DNA of 64,000 nt from Streptomyces sp. RPT161 (GTDB taxonomy: Bacteria; Actinomycetota; Actinomycetes; Streptomycetales; Streptomycetaceae). The DNA is taken from the NCBI RefSeq assembly GCF_027533845.1, contig NZ_JAPZVN010000024.1, positions 1-64,000 of the forward strand. The letters are read 5' to 3'. Under the pieces are notes generated by a model. That model was not told where the DNA came from, made no database searches, and saw only the letters and a program-made list of their open reading frames with translations. Of this stretch, positions 1 through 8,014 are shown piece after piece (position 1 is the first letter of the stretch; each line of letters starts with the position of its first letter). Made by a program: the position numbers and the translations under genes.

Positions 1-882
1 GGCGACAACGGCCCATGCCACGGCGGCGATCCACACGTGGTGCGGCAGTTGCGCGGAGGTGAAGCTGTCGATCAGCGCGAAGCGGATCAGGTCGATGTAC
101 ACGGCGGCCGGGTTCAGGTCCAGCAGCACGCCGACCGCGGTCGGCAGGTGCTTGACGACCTTGTCGATCGCGTAGAACACGCCGGAGACGTACATCCAGG
201 TGCGCAGCAGGAACGGCATCAGCTGGGCGAGGTCGGTGACCTTGCTGCCCAGCCGGGCCACGTACAGCGCGACACCGATGTTGAAGACGGACTGCAGCAC
301 CAGCGCGGGCAGCAGCAGGAACCAGGAGAACTGCGGCACCTCGCCGGTCATCAGCACGATGGCGACCAGCACGATCATCGAGTACAGCAGCTGCTGCAGC
401 TGGATGAGGGTGACCGAGATCGGCAGCGCGGCCCGCGGGAAGTGCAGTGCGCGGATCAACCCGAGGTTGTCGGAGATGGCCCGGGTGCCGGCGAGCACCG
501 TGGACTGGGTGAAGTTGAAGACGAAGACGCCGGTGACCAGGTAGGCGATGAAGTTGTCGATGCCGTGGTCGGTCTGCAGCAGCACACCGAAGATCAGGTA
601 GTAGACGGCCGCGTTGAGCAGCGGCGTCATCACGTTCCAGATCTGGCCGAGCCGCGCCTTGGTGTACTGGGCGCTCAGCCGGGCGATGGAGTACGCCACG
701 ATGAAGTGCCGACGTCCCCACAACTGGTGTACGTAATCCGGCAGGCTCGGCCGGGCACCGCTCACCGACAGCCCGTACTTGGCCGCCAGCTCGGCCGGTG
801 ACAGGCCGCCGTCAGCGGCCGAGACCGGCGGGGTGCTCACGGCGACCGCGCCCTCATGCGTGGTATCGCTCACAGTTGACAC
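1..882 (-). CDS. ABC-2 type polysaccharide/teichoic-acid exporter permease (partial)
   Basis: Translation of the minus strand gives a hydrophobic protein open to the window edge, so the C-terminus is missing. After a polar N-terminus of about 50 residues comes the stretch HFIVAYSIARLSAQYTKARL, typical of Wzm/TagG-like ABC-2 permeases, followed by several membrane segments (for example AVYYLIFGVLL, NFIAYLVTGVFVFNF, LLYSMIVLVAIVLM, FLLLPALVLQSVF). The family forms the transmembrane half of exporters that move lipid-linked glycopolymers across the membrane, so a Wzt-like ATPase is expected just outside the window. I chose GTG at 882 because AGGA lies five bases upstream; an in-frame ATG at 894 is possible but has no Shine-Dalgarno. 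It is the last visible gene of the minus-strand operon, 70 bases after the GT2 gene. Family assignment is firm; the substrate is inferred from the neighbours. Confidence 0.85.
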   Translation of the reverse strand, partial: MSTVSDTTHEGAVAVSTPPVSAADGGLSPAELAAKYGLSVSGARPSLPDYVHQLWGRRHFIVAYSIARLSAQYTKARLGQIWNVMTPLLNAAVYYLIFGVLLQTDHGIDNFIAYLVTGVFVFNFTQSTVLAGTRAISDNLGLIRALHFPRAALPISVTLIQLQQLLYSMIVLVAIVLMTGEVPQFSWFLLLPALVLQSVFNIGVALYVARLGSKVTDLAQLMPFLLRTWMYVSGVFYAIDKVVKHLPTAVGVLLDLNPAAVYIDLIRFALIDSFTSAQLPHHVWIAAVAWAVVA

Positions 883-952
883 TTTCGTCCTCATGGTGCA
901 CGGGCCGGGGCGGGATCCCGGTCCGCGCCCGATGCGTTTCCATCCGAGCTTG

Positions 953-1843
953 TCAGATGACGGGTGGTCGTCCCAGTCGGGTCAGCCGCCAAACCGTACG
1001 CCACTTCATTGTGTGACGCGGGCCACAGGGAGTGGTCCACCCCTCCTTGAAGCCGCCCACCCAGGCCCGCAGCGCCTGCCGGGACGGGCGCCGGGCGACG
1101 GTGAGCAGGATCCAGGTTCCCAGATACAGCGGCACCAGTGGAGCCGGAAGGTTCCTCCGGGCCAGCCAGACCCGGTTGCGGGCCACCATCCTGTGGTAGA
1201 CGGCATGGCGGCTCGGGGCGGTCGCCGGGTGTTCCAGCACCATGTCGGACCGGTAGTCGATCAGCCAACCGGCGTCCAGCGCCCGCCAGGCCAGGTCGGT
1301 CTCCTCATGGGCGTAGAAGAACTCGTCGGGCAGCCCGCCGACCTGCTGGAAGACCTCGGTGCGTGCCGCGCTCGCACCCCCCAGGAAGGTGGTGACCCGG
1401 GACGAGCGCATCGGGTCCGAGGCGCGCAGCCGCGGAACATGGCGGCGCTGGGTGGTGCCGGTGGCCGGGTCGGTGATGCGGAAGCTGAGGATGCCCAGCT
1501 TCGGGTCGGCGGTGAACGCCTCCCGGACCAGTTCCGCGGTGTCCTCGTTGGGCAGGAAGCCGTCGTCGTCCAGGAACAGGATCGCGTCGACCTCGGACCC
1601 GCCGGGCCCGAACGCCTCGATGCCCACGTTGCGTCCGGCCGGGATGCCCAGGTTCTCCGGCAGCTCAACGGTCCTTACCCCGTCGGGGAGTTCGGGAAGC
1701 GGTGAGCCGTTGCCCACCACCACCACCTCGACGGGCTCACCGCGCTGCTTGGCGACGGAGTCCAGCAGGGCGCGCAACTCGGCGGGGCGGTTGCCCATGG
1801 TGAGCACCACCGCGCCGAGCCTGGTCACCGGGCGGCCCGTCAT
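953..1843 (-). CDS. Glycosyltransferase family 2
   Basis: A 296-residue cytosolic GT-A glycosyltransferase. It begins with the GT2 nucleotide-binding strand (AVVLTMGNRP, residues 11-20), has NLGIPAGRNVGI at 64-75, the metal/nucleotide-sugar DDD motif at 92-94 (LFLDDDGF), and the acceptor-side HEETDLAWR at 179-187 common in rhamnosyl- and galactosyl-transferases of surface polysaccharides. The C-terminal 60 residues are basic and amphipathic, suggesting membrane association. The ATG overlaps the stop of the upstream CDP-alcohol phosphotransferase as ATGA (1840-1843), so translation is coupled. It presumably adds a sugar to the lipid-linked or phosphodiester-linked product of the two phosphotransferases before export by the downstream permease. 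The sugar donor cannot be told from sequence. Confidence 0.9.
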   Translation of the reverse strand: MTGRPVTRLGAVVLTMGNRPAELRALLDSVAKQRGEPVEVVVVGNGSPLPELPDGVRTVELPENLGIPAGRNVGIEAFGPGGSEVDAILFLDDDGFLPNEDTAELVREAFTADPKLGILSFRITDPATGTTQRRHVPRLRASDPMRSSRVTTFLGGASAARTEVFQQVGGLPDEFFYAHEETDLAWRALDAGWLIDYRSDMVLEHPATAPSRHAVYHRMVARNRVWLARRNLPAPLVPLYLGTWILLTVARRPSRQALRAWVGGFKEGWTTPCGPRHTMKWRTVWRLTRLGRPPVI

Positions 1844-2619
1844 CGCAACCTGCTCGACGCGAGGATGGACACCAGATGCAGCACCGTCTGCAGCATCGCG
1901 ATGGCAGCGAGCACGGCGACGCCCAGCCGCGAGAAGAACAGGTCGCCCCTGATCGCGTCCGCGACCGCCAGAGCCAGGATCAGCAGGGACGCCTCGATCC
2001 CCAGGACGAGCCGGTGGAACTTCAGGGCCGCGGCGGCCCTGCGGGCCAGCGCCAGACCGGACGAACGCGGCTCGGACGCCGCCTCCTTGACCGGGGGCAA
2101 CCCGCCCTGGTGGCGGGCGACGCCTACGAGGTCGGTCTCGGCCTTGATCAGGACCGCGCCGAGGGCGGCGAGGGTGCCGAGAAAGGCCCACAGCCAGTCG
2201 ATCCGCCCGTGGCCCCACAGGTCGGCGGCGCGCAGGCCGAAGCCCACCAGGACCGCTGCGTCGCACAGGTAGGCGCCGACCCGGTCCAGGTACACGCCGC
2301 CGAGCGAGAACTGCTTCTTCCAGCGGGCGACCTCGCCGTCGACGCAGTCGAGCAGCAGGTAGAGCTGGGCCATCAGCACACCGAGCACGGCGCCCGGAAT
2401 GCCGGGCACCAGCAGCGCGGGGCAGGCGAGGACACCGAAGAGGGTCATCAGGTAGGTCAGCTGGTTGGGCGTGACCCGGGTGTTCACCAGGTGCCGGTCC
2501 ACCCGCAGCGAGATCTCCCGCATGTAGATGCGCCCGGCCCAGTGCTCACCGCTGCGCCGGTCCTTCACCCCGGCGGGGTGAACGACCGGCCGCAGTTCAG
2601 CTACCGATGGCTTTGACAT
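1840..2619 (-). CDS. CDP-alcohol phosphatidyltransferase family protein with altered catalytic motif
   Basis: A 259-residue integral membrane protein with about six hydrophobic segments. The CDP-alcohol phosphotransferase signature DGx2ARx8Gx3Dx3D begins at D94 (CVDGEVARW) and is intact through D112, but the last position, normally the fourth aspartate, is Ala116 (LDRVGAYLCD; GCC codon at 2272-2274). In structurally studied members the four acidic residues bind the metal pair and the last one is proposed as the general base, so this copy may have altered chemistry or be a partner of the larger homologue at 4398-6125. It starts with ATG inside the end of the dehydrogenase gene (23-base overlap, no clear Shine-Dalgarno, so coupled). 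Family call is secure; substrate unknown. Confidence 0.85.
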   Translation of the reverse strand: MSKPSVAELRPVVHPAGVKDRRSGEHWAGRIYMREISLRVDRHLVNTRVTPNQLTYLMTLFGVLACPALLVPGIPGAVLGVLMAQLYLLLDCVDGEVARWKKQFSLGGVYLDRVGAYLCDAAVLVGFGLRAADLWGHGRIDWLWAFLGTLAALGAVLIKAETDLVGVARHQGGLPPVKEAASEPRSSGLALARRAAAALKFHRLVLGIEASLLILALAVADAIRGDLFFSRLGVAVLAAIAMLQTVLHLVSILASSRLR

Positions 2620-3658
2620 AGTCCGCGTACGCATCCCTGATCGCGTCGGTGTCGAGGTCCAGGTGTTCCAGGATGGTGTACCGCCCGGGGCGGGTCTGCG
2701 GCGCGTACTCCACCGCGGCCACGAACTCGGCGTCGGAGAAGCCGATTTCGCCCGGGAGCACCGGCAGGCTGTGCCGCCGCAGTACGTCGGCGATGTTGCG
2801 GGCCTCGTCGGCCGCGCCGCGCAGGTACATCGCGAACGCCGCACCCATGCCCACCTGTTCGCCATGGGAGGCGGCCCGCTGCGGGTACAGCAGGTCGAAG
2901 GCGTGGCTGATCTCGTGGCAGGCGCCGGACGACGGGCGGGTGTCACCGCTGATCGCCATGGCGATGCCTGAGAGCACCAGGCCCTCGGCGAGCGTGGTCA
3001 GGAAGTCGTCGTCGGTGATGGTGCCGGGATGCCGCAGCACCGACTCGCCGGCGCTGCGGGCCATCGCGGCGGCCAGGCCGTCGATGGGCTCGGCGGTCTC
3101 GCGGTGCGACAGCTCCCAGTCCGCGAGGGCGGACAGGTTGGAGACCGCGTCGCCGATGCCGGAGCGCACGAAGCGAGCCGGGGTCTGCCGGATCACGTCG
3201 AGGTCGATGACGAGCGCGATCGGCTGCGGGACGCCGTAGGAGCCGCGGCCGTTGTCGTTGTCCAGGGTGGACACCGGCGAGCAGATGCCGTCGTGCGACA
3301 GGTTGGTCGCCACCGCCACCAGGGGCAGCCCGACCCGCGCGGCCGCGTACTTGGCCACGTCGATCACCTTGCCGCCGCCGAGCCCGACCACCGCGTCGTA
3401 CCGCTTGCCGCGCATGGCGTCGGCCAGCTTGACGGCGGAGTCCAGCGAGCCGCCCGCCACCGAGTACCAGTCGGCGCCCGGCAGTTCGGGGGCGAGCCGC
3501 TCCCGCAGCTTCTGGCCGGAGCCGCCGCTGATGGCGACCGCGAGCTTGCCCGAGCTGGAGACGCGCTGGTCGGCGAGGAGGCCGGCCAGGTCGTCCAGCG
3601 CTCCGCCGTTGATGTCGACGACGACCGGCGAGGGGATCAGCCGGGTCAGTACAGGCAC
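2597..3658 (-). CDS. sn-glycerol-1-phosphate dehydrogenase-like enzyme (iron-containing alcohol dehydrogenase superfamily)
   Basis: The 353-residue protein has the NAD(P)-binding GGGK at 94-97 and the hallmarks of the EgsA/AraM glycerol-1-phosphate dehydrogenase branch: SHDGICSPVS at 121-130, GIGDAVSN at 167-174, SSGACHEISHAFD at 243-255 and SHGEQVGMG at 264-272. By alignment from memory D170, H252 and H265 are the metal ligands. Known family members reduce dihydroxyacetone phosphate to sn-glycerol-1-phosphate, the stereoisomer of archaeal lipids. The gene sits between a nucleotidyltransferase and a CDP-alcohol phosphotransferase, overlapping both (13 and 23 bases), which suggests it supplies the phospho-alcohol that is then activated with CTP and transferred. 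Start is GTG at 3658. A different keto-phosphate substrate is possible. Confidence 0.85.
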   Translation of the reverse strand: MPVLTRLIPSPVVVDINGGALDDLAGLLADQRVSSSGKLAVAISGGSGQKLRERLAPELPGADWYSVAGGSLDSAVKLADAMRGKRYDAVVGLGGGKVIDVAKYAAARVGLPLVAVATNLSHDGICSPVSTLDNDNGRGSYGVPQPIALVIDLDVIRQTPARFVRSGIGDAVSNLSALADWELSHRETAEPIDGLAAAMARSAGESVLRHPGTITDDDFLTTLAEGLVLSGIAMAISGDTRPSSGACHEISHAFDLLYPQRAASHGEQVGMGAAFAMYLRGAADEARNIADVLRRHSLPVLPGEIGFSDAEFVAAVEYAPQTRPGRYTILEHLDLDTDAIRDAYADYVKAIGS

Positions 3659-4401
3659 GCGATCTCCCGGGCCCGCTTGAGGTCGTCGTGGTTGTCGATC
3701 TCGACCCAGGAGACCTCGCCGATGGCGGCGGTGTCGACCTGGAAGCCGCGGTTGACCAGCTCCTGGTAGCCGTCCTCGTAGTACAGCTGCGGGTCGCGCT
3801 CGTAGGTCGCCTTCAGCGCGTCCGCGAGCGCCGCGGCGGCCTCGGGCTCGATGAGGGTGACGCCGATGTACTCACCGGTGGCCTCGGCCGGGTCCATCAG
3901 CTTGGTGATCCGCCGCACGCCCTTGCCGTCGGCGGTGACGACCTTCATCTCCTCGTCGGCGAGCTGCTTGACCGTGTCGAGGGCCAGGATGATCCGCTGG
4001 CCGTTGCCGCGGGCGGACAGCAGGGTGCGCTCCACGGAGGCGGGGTGGACGGTGTCGCCGTTGGCCAGGATCACGCCCTCGGTGAGCACGTCACGGGCGC
4101 ACCACAGGGAGTAGGCGTTGTTCCACTCCTCGGCCTTGTCGTTGTGCACCAGGTGCAGCTTGACGCCGTACTTCTTCTCCAGCTCCGCCTGGCGCTCGAT
4201 GACGGCCTCGCCGCGGTAGCCGATCACGACGGCCGCGTCGGTCAGACCGACCTCGGCGAAGTTGCCCAGGGTCAGGTCGAGGACCGTGGTGGCAGCCTCC
4301 GCCCCACCGGGGCGGCCTACGGGGACCAGGGCCTTCGGCAGGGTGTCGGTGTAGGGGCGAAGACGCCGTCCGGCGCCGGCCGCCAGCACGAGGCCGATCA
4401 T
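3646..4401 (-). CDS. Sugar/alcohol-phosphate nucleotidyltransferase (LicC-like, probably CTP-dependent)
   Basis: A 251-residue NTP-transferase with the signature LAAGAGRRLRPYT at 6-18 and the following conserved lysine (TLPKALVPV), an ANGDTV metal-binding motif, EWNNAYSLW in the middle as in choline-phosphate cytidylyltransferases, and a terminal VEIDNHDDLKRARE like the end of LicC and of inositol-phosphate cytidylyltransferases. It would activate a phospho-alcohol (glycerol-phosphate, inositol-phosphate or choline-phosphate) to the CDP form for the membrane phosphotransferases on either side. Its ATG is in an ATGA overlap with the stop of the upstream gene (4398-4401) and is preceded by AGGAG. 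Choice of CTP over other NTPs is inferred from the two CDP-alcohol phosphotransferase neighbours. Confidence 0.85.
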   Translation of the reverse strand: MIGLVLAAGAGRRLRPYTDTLPKALVPVGRPGGAEAATTVLDLTLGNFAEVGLTDAAVVIGYRGEAVIERQAELEKKYGVKLHLVHNDKAEEWNNAYSLWCARDVLTEGVILANGDTVHPASVERTLLSARGNGQRIILALDTVKQLADEEMKVVTADGKGVRRITKLMDPAEATGEYIGVTLIEPEAAAALADALKATYERDPQLYYEDGYQELVNRGFQVDTAAIGEVSWVEIDNHDDLKRAREIACLY

Positions 4402-6125
4402 GTGGGTTCTCCTGTTTCGTCGTGTACCGCGGGTGCACCGGCCGAGACCCAGAAACGGATGGACTCGGTGAGCACCACCAGCGCCAGGTATCCGGCCAGT
4501 ACTGCTACCGCCGTGGGCCAAGCTGCCGTTTTCAAAGCTGTGGTGTGCGCGAGCAGGGCTGAGGCCACGGTGATCACCAGCAGCCTGCCCTCATGGCCGC
4601 CGGTCGCGCGGACCAGGGCCCGGGGAGGCGCACCGGTGCCGCCGCGGATGCGGTACACCGTGTCGTAGTGATGGTAGGCGACGGCCGCCACCAGCCCGAA
4701 CGCCGCTGGAAGCGCGCCGGGCACGCCGGAGCGCGCGGCGAGCGCCAGGATCACGGTGTACTCGGTGGCGCGCAGGATCGGCGGGACCAGCCAGTCCAGC
4801 GCGCCCTTCAGCGGTGCCGCGACCGCCACCGCCGAGGTCAGGCAGTACACACCCGCCCCGAGCACCGGCCACCAGGTGCCGTACGGGGTGAGCAGGGCGG
4901 TCGCCAGTGCGGCGGCGCCGCCGACGCCCGCGGTCACCGGCGCCGCGAAGGACGGCAGCACGCGCGCCGCCAGCTCCGCCACCGGCCCGGAGTCCGCCAG
5001 ATCCGCCAGCGCCTGTGCAGCCCGGTCGGTGCGCCGCGCCTTGCGGGTGACCGAGCGCAGCACCCGGCCCGCGGTGGTGTAGCAGGCGGCGAAGGAGCAG
5101 CCGACGAGCAGCGCGTAGAAGACCACCCGCGGCGTGGTGGCCGCGGTCAGCACCGCGATCAGCGCCCACCGCTCGCCGATCGGCAGCACGATCATCCGGC
5201 GCACCCACACCGTCCAGCCCACGCCGTCCAGCCGGTCGGAGAGGGAAGCGGTGGGGCTGGTGTTGGCGGTGGCGTCGTGGTTGGACTCGTTGAAGGAGAA
5301 GTCCACGACATGGCGGCAGGTCTGCAGCACCATCGCGCCGAGGGCCAGCGCCCACACGTCGTCGCCCGCCCGGGCCGCGCCGAGCGCCAGGCCCGCGTAG
5401 TAGGCGTACTCCTTGGCCCGGTCGAAGGTGGCGTCCAGCCAGGCGCCGAGGGTGGAGTACTGCAGGGAGTAGCGGGCCAGCTGGCCGTCGGTGCAGTCCA
5501 GGAAGAAGGAGGCCAGCAGCAGCACGCCCGCCGCGACGAACCCGGCCCGGGTTCCGGTGGCCGCGCAACCGGCGGCGATCAGCGCGACCAGCAGCGAGGC
5601 GGTGGTCACCTGGTTCGGGGTGAGGCCGCGCCGGGCGCACCAGCGGGCCAGGTAGCGCGAGTACGGGCTGACGCAGAACGTCGTGAAGAAGCCGTCGCGC
5701 GACTTCACGGCGGTGCGCAGCCGTACCTCCTCGTCATCGACGGCCGCCACGGCGTCGCGGGCCTCGGCGCGCGCCGCCTCGTCGGCGGGCACCGCGGCGG
5801 TCAGTACGCCCAGCTCCGGCCGGTGTACCGGCACGCCGGCGGTGTCCAGTGCGGCGGCCAGTTCGTCGGGGGTGGCCAGGCCGTCGGCGGCGAGGCACAG
5901 CCGGTCACGGCCGGCGGGGCTGACGCCGAGCGCGCCGGGGACGGCCCCCGCCGTGAAGCGCGGGTCGGTCAGGGCCAGCCGCAGCGCGTGCCGGTGTCCG
6001 ATGAAGCGGCGGTCGACCACGGCGACCCTGGTCCCGGCGGGTGCGGCCTTGAGGTGTCCGGCGAGCTCGGCCGGGCTGTCCGCGGCGACCACGTCGAAGC
6101 CGAGGAGGCGCAGATCGTCCTCCAC
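4398..6125 (-). CDS. CDP-alcohol phosphotransferase fused to N-terminal soluble domain and C-terminal membrane domain (DUF5941-like)
   Basis: First gene of the operon, 575 residues from the GTG at 6125. Residues 1-140 form a soluble alpha/beta domain resembling a degenerate nucleotidyltransferase partner; EEVRLRTAVKSRDGF (132-146) matches the linker seen in fused inositol-phosphate cytidylyltransferase/phosphotransferase proteins. Residues 150-330 hold the CDP-alcohol phosphotransferase with a complete motif: D213, G214, A217, R218, G227, D231 and D235. The last 250 residues are mostly membrane segments, which I recall as DUF5941. The true start may be a CTG at 6170: it is in frame, an in-frame TGA lies just upstream of it, and AGGGAG sits nine bases before it, whereas GTG 6125 has no Shine-Dalgarno. 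It probably joins a CDP-activated phospho-alcohol to an acceptor in the membrane. Confidence 0.85.
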   Translation of the reverse strand: MEDDLRLLGFDVVAADSPAELAGHLKAAPAGTRVAVVDRRFIGHRHALRLALTDPRFTAGAVPGALGVSPAGRDRLCLAADGLATPDELAAALDTAGVPVHRPELGVLTAAVPADEAARAEARDAVAAVDDEEVRLRTAVKSRDGFFTTFCVSPYSRYLARWCARRGLTPNQVTTASLLVALIAAGCAATGTRAGFVAAGVLLLASFFLDCTDGQLARYSLQYSTLGAWLDATFDRAKEYAYYAGLALGAARAGDDVWALALGAMVLQTCRHVVDFSFNESNHDATANTSPTASLSDRLDGVGWTVWVRRMIVLPIGERWALIAVLTAATTPRVVFYALLVGCSFAACYTTAGRVLRSVTRKARRTDRAAQALADLADSGPVAELAARVLPSFAAPVTAGVGGAAALATALLTPYGTWWPVLGAGVYCLTSAVAVAAPLKGALDWLVPPILRATEYTVILALAARSGVPGALPAAFGLVAAVAYHHYDTVYRIRGGTGAPPRALVRATGGHEGRLLVITVASALLAHTTALKTAAWPTAVAVLAGYLALVVLTESIRFWVSAGAPAVHDETGEPT

Positions 6126-6170
6126 GGTCGAGTCCGCGACCGGCGGACCGGTGAGGATGGCGGTCGACAG

Positions 6171-6542
6171 ACGAACTCACTCCCTGATGGGTCAAGGCGA
6201 CGGCAAGGTCCCGCGTGGCTGCTGCACCTCGTGGCGCCCGGATTCCGGACGCGCCTGCGTCCCGCCACGGCAGTTCGCGGGGCGGGTTCGACGGCTGAGG
6301 CTATCGGATCCCCGGAAGGCACCGTTCACCGCACGTTCACTGCCCCCCGGTGGCGGCCTCGGCGCGGCCCTGGACCGGGCTGGTCGCCCGGGCGGGCGGC
6401 ACAGCAGACACTCCAGCATGGGCGAGGGTCGGGTGTGACGACAAACCGCCGGTGCGCCAGGTGATCGACCGGCGGGGGTGCGGTGGTGTGCGGCAGACTT
6501 AGGCATCTCGTACGTCATGAGCGTCAAGAGCGAAGGATGGCC
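6171..6542. promoter_or_regulatory. Divergent intergenic region between glycopolymer operon and idi
   Basis: About 370 bases without a convincing gene separate the minus-strand operon from idi. It must carry promoters for both directions. The operon leader includes AGGGAG at 6180-6185 next to the possible CTG start. I could not pick out a convincing -35/-10 pair or long inverted repeat. Confidence 0.4.
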
Positions 6543-7172
6543 ATGCCGATCAGTCCCGCCACCGGCCGGCCCGGCGACCCAGCGAGCACAGGTCCGTCGT
6601 CCGCCGGGCCGTCGTCCAACGGCAGCTCCGCACCGATCCTGCTGGAGCTGGTCGACGAGGGCGGTGTGACCATCGGCACCGCGGAGAAGCTGTCCGCGCA
6701 TCTGGCGCCGGGCAGGCTGCACCGGGCGTTCTCGGTCTTCCTCTTCGACGACGAGGGCCGGCTGCTGATGCAGCGGCGCGCGCTCGGCAAGTACCACTCG
6801 CCCGGTGTGTGGTCCAACACATGCTGCGGCCACCCGTACCCGGGCGAGCAGCCGTTCGTCGCCGCCACCCGGCGCACCGCCGAGGAACTGGGCCTCGCGC
6901 CCGTGCTGCTGCGCGAGGCGGGAACGGTGCGCTACAACCACCCCGACCCGGCCTCGGGCCTGGTGGAGCAGGAGTACAACCACCTGTTCGTGGGCCTGGT
7001 CCGGGCCGAGCCGCGGCCCGATCCGGAAGAGGTGTGCGACACCGCGTTCGTCACCCCGGACGGCCTCGCCGAACTGCGGGAGGGGACCACGCTGTCCGCG
7101 TGGTTCGGCACCGTGCTGGACGCCGCGCTGCCCGCGGTACGGGAGCTGACCGGCCCGTCGGCGGGCTGGTGA
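6543..7172 (+). CDS. idi: Isopentenyl-diphosphate delta-isomerase, type I
   Basis: Catalyses interconversion of isopentenyl and dimethylallyl diphosphate in isoprenoid supply. The 209-residue protein has the Nudix-fold IDI core starting at LHRAFSVFLFDD, the catalytic cysteine in NTCCGHP, the Nudix-like helix AATRRTAEELGL and the catalytic glutamate region QEYNHLF. A disordered Ser/Gly/Pro-rich N-terminal extension of about 30 residues precedes the fold, as in other actinomycete IDIs. Three in-frame ATGs are near; GAAGG at 6532-6536 is best spaced for the ATG at 6543 (six bases) rather than the one at 6537. It is monocistronic and divergent from the glycopolymer operon. Metal-ligand histidines are present, so the enzyme should be active. 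Confidence 0.92.
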   Translation: MPISPATGRPGDPASTGPSSAGPSSNGSSAPILLELVDEGGVTIGTAEKLSAHLAPGRLHRAFSVFLFDDEGRLLMQRRALGKYHSPGVWSNTCCGHPYPGEQPFVAATRRTAEELGLAPVLLREAGTVRYNHPDPASGLVEQEYNHLFVGLVRAEPRPDPEEVCDTAFVTPDGLAELREGTTLSAWFGTVLDAALPAVRELTGPSAGW

Positions 7173-7193
7173 CGGGCCGGTGGGCCGCCGACG

Positions 7194-7703
7194 TCACAGC
7201 AGCGGCATCGTCAGCGGGAGGGCCGCCCAGACCACCTTCCCGCCCGCCGGGGTGTGTTCGACGTCACAGACACCTCCCGCCTCGTCGGTGATCGCCTTCA
7301 CCAGCAGCAGGCCCCGGCCGCCGGTCTTGGCGTAGTCCGCCTCCAACGCCTTGGGGCGGTACGGGTGGTTGTCGGCCACGCCGACCCTCACCCACTGCGG
7401 CCCCACCGCGATCTCCACGGTGATCTGCGGGGAGAGCACGGCGGCGTGCCGTACCGCGTTGGTGACCAGTTCGGAGACGATCAGCAGCAGACCGTCCACG
7501 GTCTCGGCCGCGACGGGGACGCCCTGCCGGGCGAGCAGGTCGCGCACCGCGTGCCGCACCTGCGGTACCGAGGAGTCCAGGGCCGGTGCGGTGAACCGCC
7601 AGGTGCCCTCGTAGGGGCAGGGGGCGACCCGCTCCGCGCCCGGAACCGCTCGCGCGGTCTCCGGGGGCATGGGTTCGGGCGGGGTTCTCCCGCAGACCGT
7701 CAT
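7194..7703 (-). CDS. ATP-binding regulatory protein (RsbW/SpoIIAB-like HATPase)
   Basis: A 169-residue member of the small GHKL ATPases that are very numerous in Streptomyces and act as anti-sigma factors or orphan regulatory kinases. The N-box is IVSELVTNAVRHA, followed by VADNHPYRP in place of the usual DxGxG, and the G2 box is TGGRGLLLV. The first 40 residues are Pro/Glu-rich and probably disordered. I chose ATG 7703 as start; 33 further codons are open upstream but include no better-supported start. It is convergent with idi (21 bases between stops) and has no anti-anti-sigma partner beside it, so its target is unknown. Confidence 0.8.
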   Translation of the reverse strand: MTVCGRTPPEPMPPETARAVPGAERVAPCPYEGTWRFTAPALDSSVPQVRHAVRDLLARQGVPVAAETVDGLLLIVSELVTNAVRHAAVLSPQITVEIAVGPQWVRVGVADNHPYRPKALEADYAKTGGRGLLLVKAITDEAGGVCDVEHTPAGGKVVWAALPLTMPLL

Positions 7704-8014
7704 GACAGCACCAGCCCTCGCTGACGTACCCCGCAGTCCCGCCCTGTCCCCACTTGCCGGGGCGACGGGAACCGCCTCATATGTGAAGAGTGTTGGGGCC
7801 ACAAGGCGCTTGCCGTTGCGCTGACCACAAGTCAGCGTGTCTCGACGGGTCTTGACCGATTCAGACCGTCTACAGTGGGCGGCCAGAGCGGTCTTGCGGC
7901 TTTTGCTCGCTAATTTCGGGGGGTTGTCCGAGAGGCAGACATTAGGATCGCCCGAATCGGACCACCGGCCGGACAGCCCGGACGGACCCCCGCACCCCGA
8001 CTGGAGGAAGCCGC
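7704..8014. promoter_or_regulatory. Divergent intergenic region
   Basis: A 311-base region between the HATPase gene (minus) and the crotonase gene (plus). It is more AT-rich than the surroundings around 7745-7815 and 7895-7925, as expected for promoters in both directions. TTGACC at 7853 and TACAGT at 7872 resemble -35/-10 boxes but are only 13 bases apart, so I do not assign them. No open frame here looks coding. Confidence 0.4.

Noticed and set aside
3688-4668. Long plus-strand frame opposite the nucleotidyltransferase gene
   Set aside because: It mirrors the minus-strand gene, is low-complexity (Val/Gly/His/Gln-rich) and has no recognisable domain.
4593-6464. Plus-strand frame of 623 codons
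   Set aside because: Antisense shadow of the CDP-alcohol phosphotransferase; composition is Arg/Gly/Gln biased without conserved motifs.
7853-7877. TTGACC / TACAGT as a promoter for the crotonase gene
   Set aside because: Spacing is 13 bases, too short for the main sigma factor.
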